Assembly (NCBI RefSeq): GCF_001541095.1
Contig: NZ_LMXH01000001.1
Location: 942,048-1,006,047, forward strand
Direction: 5' to 3'
DNA length: 64,000 nt
From: Paenibacillus sp. FJAT-26967
Lineage (GTDB): Bacteria; Bacillota; Bacilli; Paenibacillales; NBRC-103111
Positions within the stretch are counted from its first letter, which is position 1, and the number at the start of each line of letters is the position of its first letter. Positions 63,263 to 64,000 of this stretch are shown here, one piece after another. The translations under genes were made by a program, and so were the position numbers. The notes under the pieces are model-generated. The model was not told the DNA's origin. It ran no database searches and saw nothing but the letters and a program-made list of their open reading frames with translations.

Positions 63263-64000
63263 ATGAGCTATTCAAAACGGACGCCCATGCTGGTACTGAT
63301 CGACATGATCATGGTATGGGCCAGCATTTACCTTACTTTTTTGTCGCATTACCGGGGCGGGATTCCGCCCGAGGTCATGAGTGTCATTATGATGTATACA
63401 CTCATATCCGGAGTCGCACTGGCTTGCGCGATGTTCTATTTTCAGCTGTACAACCGGATTTGGCAGTACGCAAGCGTCGGTGAAATGGTGGCGATTGCCA
63501 AAGCCGTCGTTGTTTCTTGTCTGATCTCCTATGCAATTATATCGTTTCTGTCTGCGGGCGAAATTACCCTGTACATGTTCCTGCAGAACCTGAACGGCAT
63601 CCTGCTGATGCTGGGAGGTTCACGCTTTATCTGGCGGGTCTTCTGCGATAAGTTCTATGGCAGCAGCTCCAGAAGCTCCAAAAAAAGAGCAGGCAAACCC
63701 GCCCAGCGGACGCTTGTGGTCGGTGCCGGCAGCTGCGGCGTGATGTTCGTGAAAGAAGTTGCTCACAATGAGAGCTTCCACATGCAGCCAGTCGCGTTCA
63801 TTGACGACGACCCTTACAAACAGAAGCTCCAGCTCCACGGAATACCCGTTATGGGTACCCGTCACGATATTCCTAAGCTTGTTGAACAGCAGAAGATCGA
63901 CGACATTATCATTGCGCTTCCTTCGGTTTCCAAAACACAAATTTCGGATATCATCAACATTTGCAAAACGACAAAGGCGCGTCTTAAGATCATTCCTCAT
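63263..64000 (+). CDS. CapD/FlaA1-type nucleotide-sugar epimerase/dehydratase, N-terminal part (cut by window edge)
   Basis: The frame is open for 246 codons from ATG 63263 (AAGGAGGG site 6 bases upstream) to the window end. Four transmembrane helices occupy about residues 8-30, 37-60, 75-100 and 105-125. The second domain starts near 150 with the nucleotide-binding loop L-V-V-G-A-G-S-C-G and F-I-D-D-D-P-Y. This domain order is that of membrane-anchored 4,6-dehydratases (PglF/CapD/FlaA1) that make the first sugar of capsule or glycan chains. The NAD-binding catalytic domain would lie beyond 64000. Confidence 0.88.
   Translation, partial: MSYSKRTPMLVLIDMIMVWASIYLTFLSHYRGGIPPEVMSVIMMYTLISGVALACAMFYFQLYNRIWQYASVGEMVAIAKAVVVSCLISYAIISFLSAGEITLYMFLQNLNGILLMLGGSRFIWRVFCDKFYGSSSRSSKKRAGKPAQRTLVVGAGSCGVMFVKEVAHNESFHMQPVAFIDDDPYKQKLQLHGIPVMGTRHDIPKLVEQQKIDDIIIALPSVSKTQISDIINICKTTKARLKIIPH

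Overview
The window looks like chromosomal DNA of a spore-forming, Gram-positive bacterium of the Paenibacillaceae (Paenibacillus or a close relative). The reasons are the gene orders (gerM-rph-XTPase; ysoA-tig-clpP-clpX; lonB-lonA-engB; hemA-hemX-hemC-hemD-hemB...hemL-spoVID), strong AGGAGG-type ribosome sites with many GTG and TTG starts, sporulation genes (gerM, spoVID, an AsnO-like asparagine synthetase, a SASP-like small gene), lipoprotein signals and CcpA-type cre sites. No tRNA, rRNA, CRISPR array, prophage or insertion sequence was found.

Layout. 1-3.6 kb: the tail of a repeat protein, a secreted stalk-domain protein, and a secreted beta-amylase behind a promoter with a cre site. 3.69-3.95 kb: a 17-copy heptamer array and a bidirectional terminator. 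4.2-6.3 kb: cidA-cidB-type holin/antiholin genes on the minus strand, divergent from a LysR regulator. 6.4-9.8 kb: CorA, a methyltransferase, an MBL hydrolase and a PgpA-family protein. 10.1-13.0 kb: gerM, rph and an XTP pyrophosphatase carrying a large insertion. 13.4-16.4 kb: asparagine synthetase (minus) and three small genes, two of them only 37 and 41 codons long.

16.5-28.9 kb is the main accessory region: an apparent catabolic operon of nine genes, all on the plus strand. Its promoter combines a consensus -35/-10 pair, a cre-like site between them and a XylR/ROK-like operator just downstream. It encodes a ROK repressor, an ABC importer (lipoprotein, ATPase, fused double permease), a secreted PIG-L deacetylase, a creatininase-family amidohydrolase, an argininosuccinate-lyase-like enzyme, a BadF/GlcNAc-kinase-like protein and a cytoplasmic PIG-L deacetylase. 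This set suggests uptake and disassembly of an amino-sugar conjugate, possibly with a C4-dicarboxylate part. I do not recognise it as a described pathway.

29-41 kb is housekeeping: ysoA, tig, clpP, clpX, ispG behind a structured leader that could mask its ribosome site, an amidase lipoprotein, lonB, lonA and engB, then an sdpR-sdpI pair with a clear operator. 42-44.5 kb: a gene of unknown function, speD and a small membrane-anchored protein. 44.6-57 kb is a nearly complete heme locus: hemA (with a PerR-like box on its promoter), hemX, a siroheme dehydrogenase, hemC, a cobA-hemD fusion, hemB, hemE, hemH, hemY and hemL. Together these make 5-aminolevulinate from glutamyl-tRNA, carry it to coproporphyrin III and insert iron, with a siroheme side branch. 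An 11-bp tandem array lies between hemY and hemL. 57-60 kb: a small membrane ORF, an RluA-type pseudouridine synthase and spoVID. 60.9-64 kb: the start of an exopolysaccharide locus (CpsB-type phosphatase, Wzz-type adaptor, BY-kinase, CapD/FlaA1-type epimerase cut by the window edge), preceded by about 900 bases without a convincing gene.
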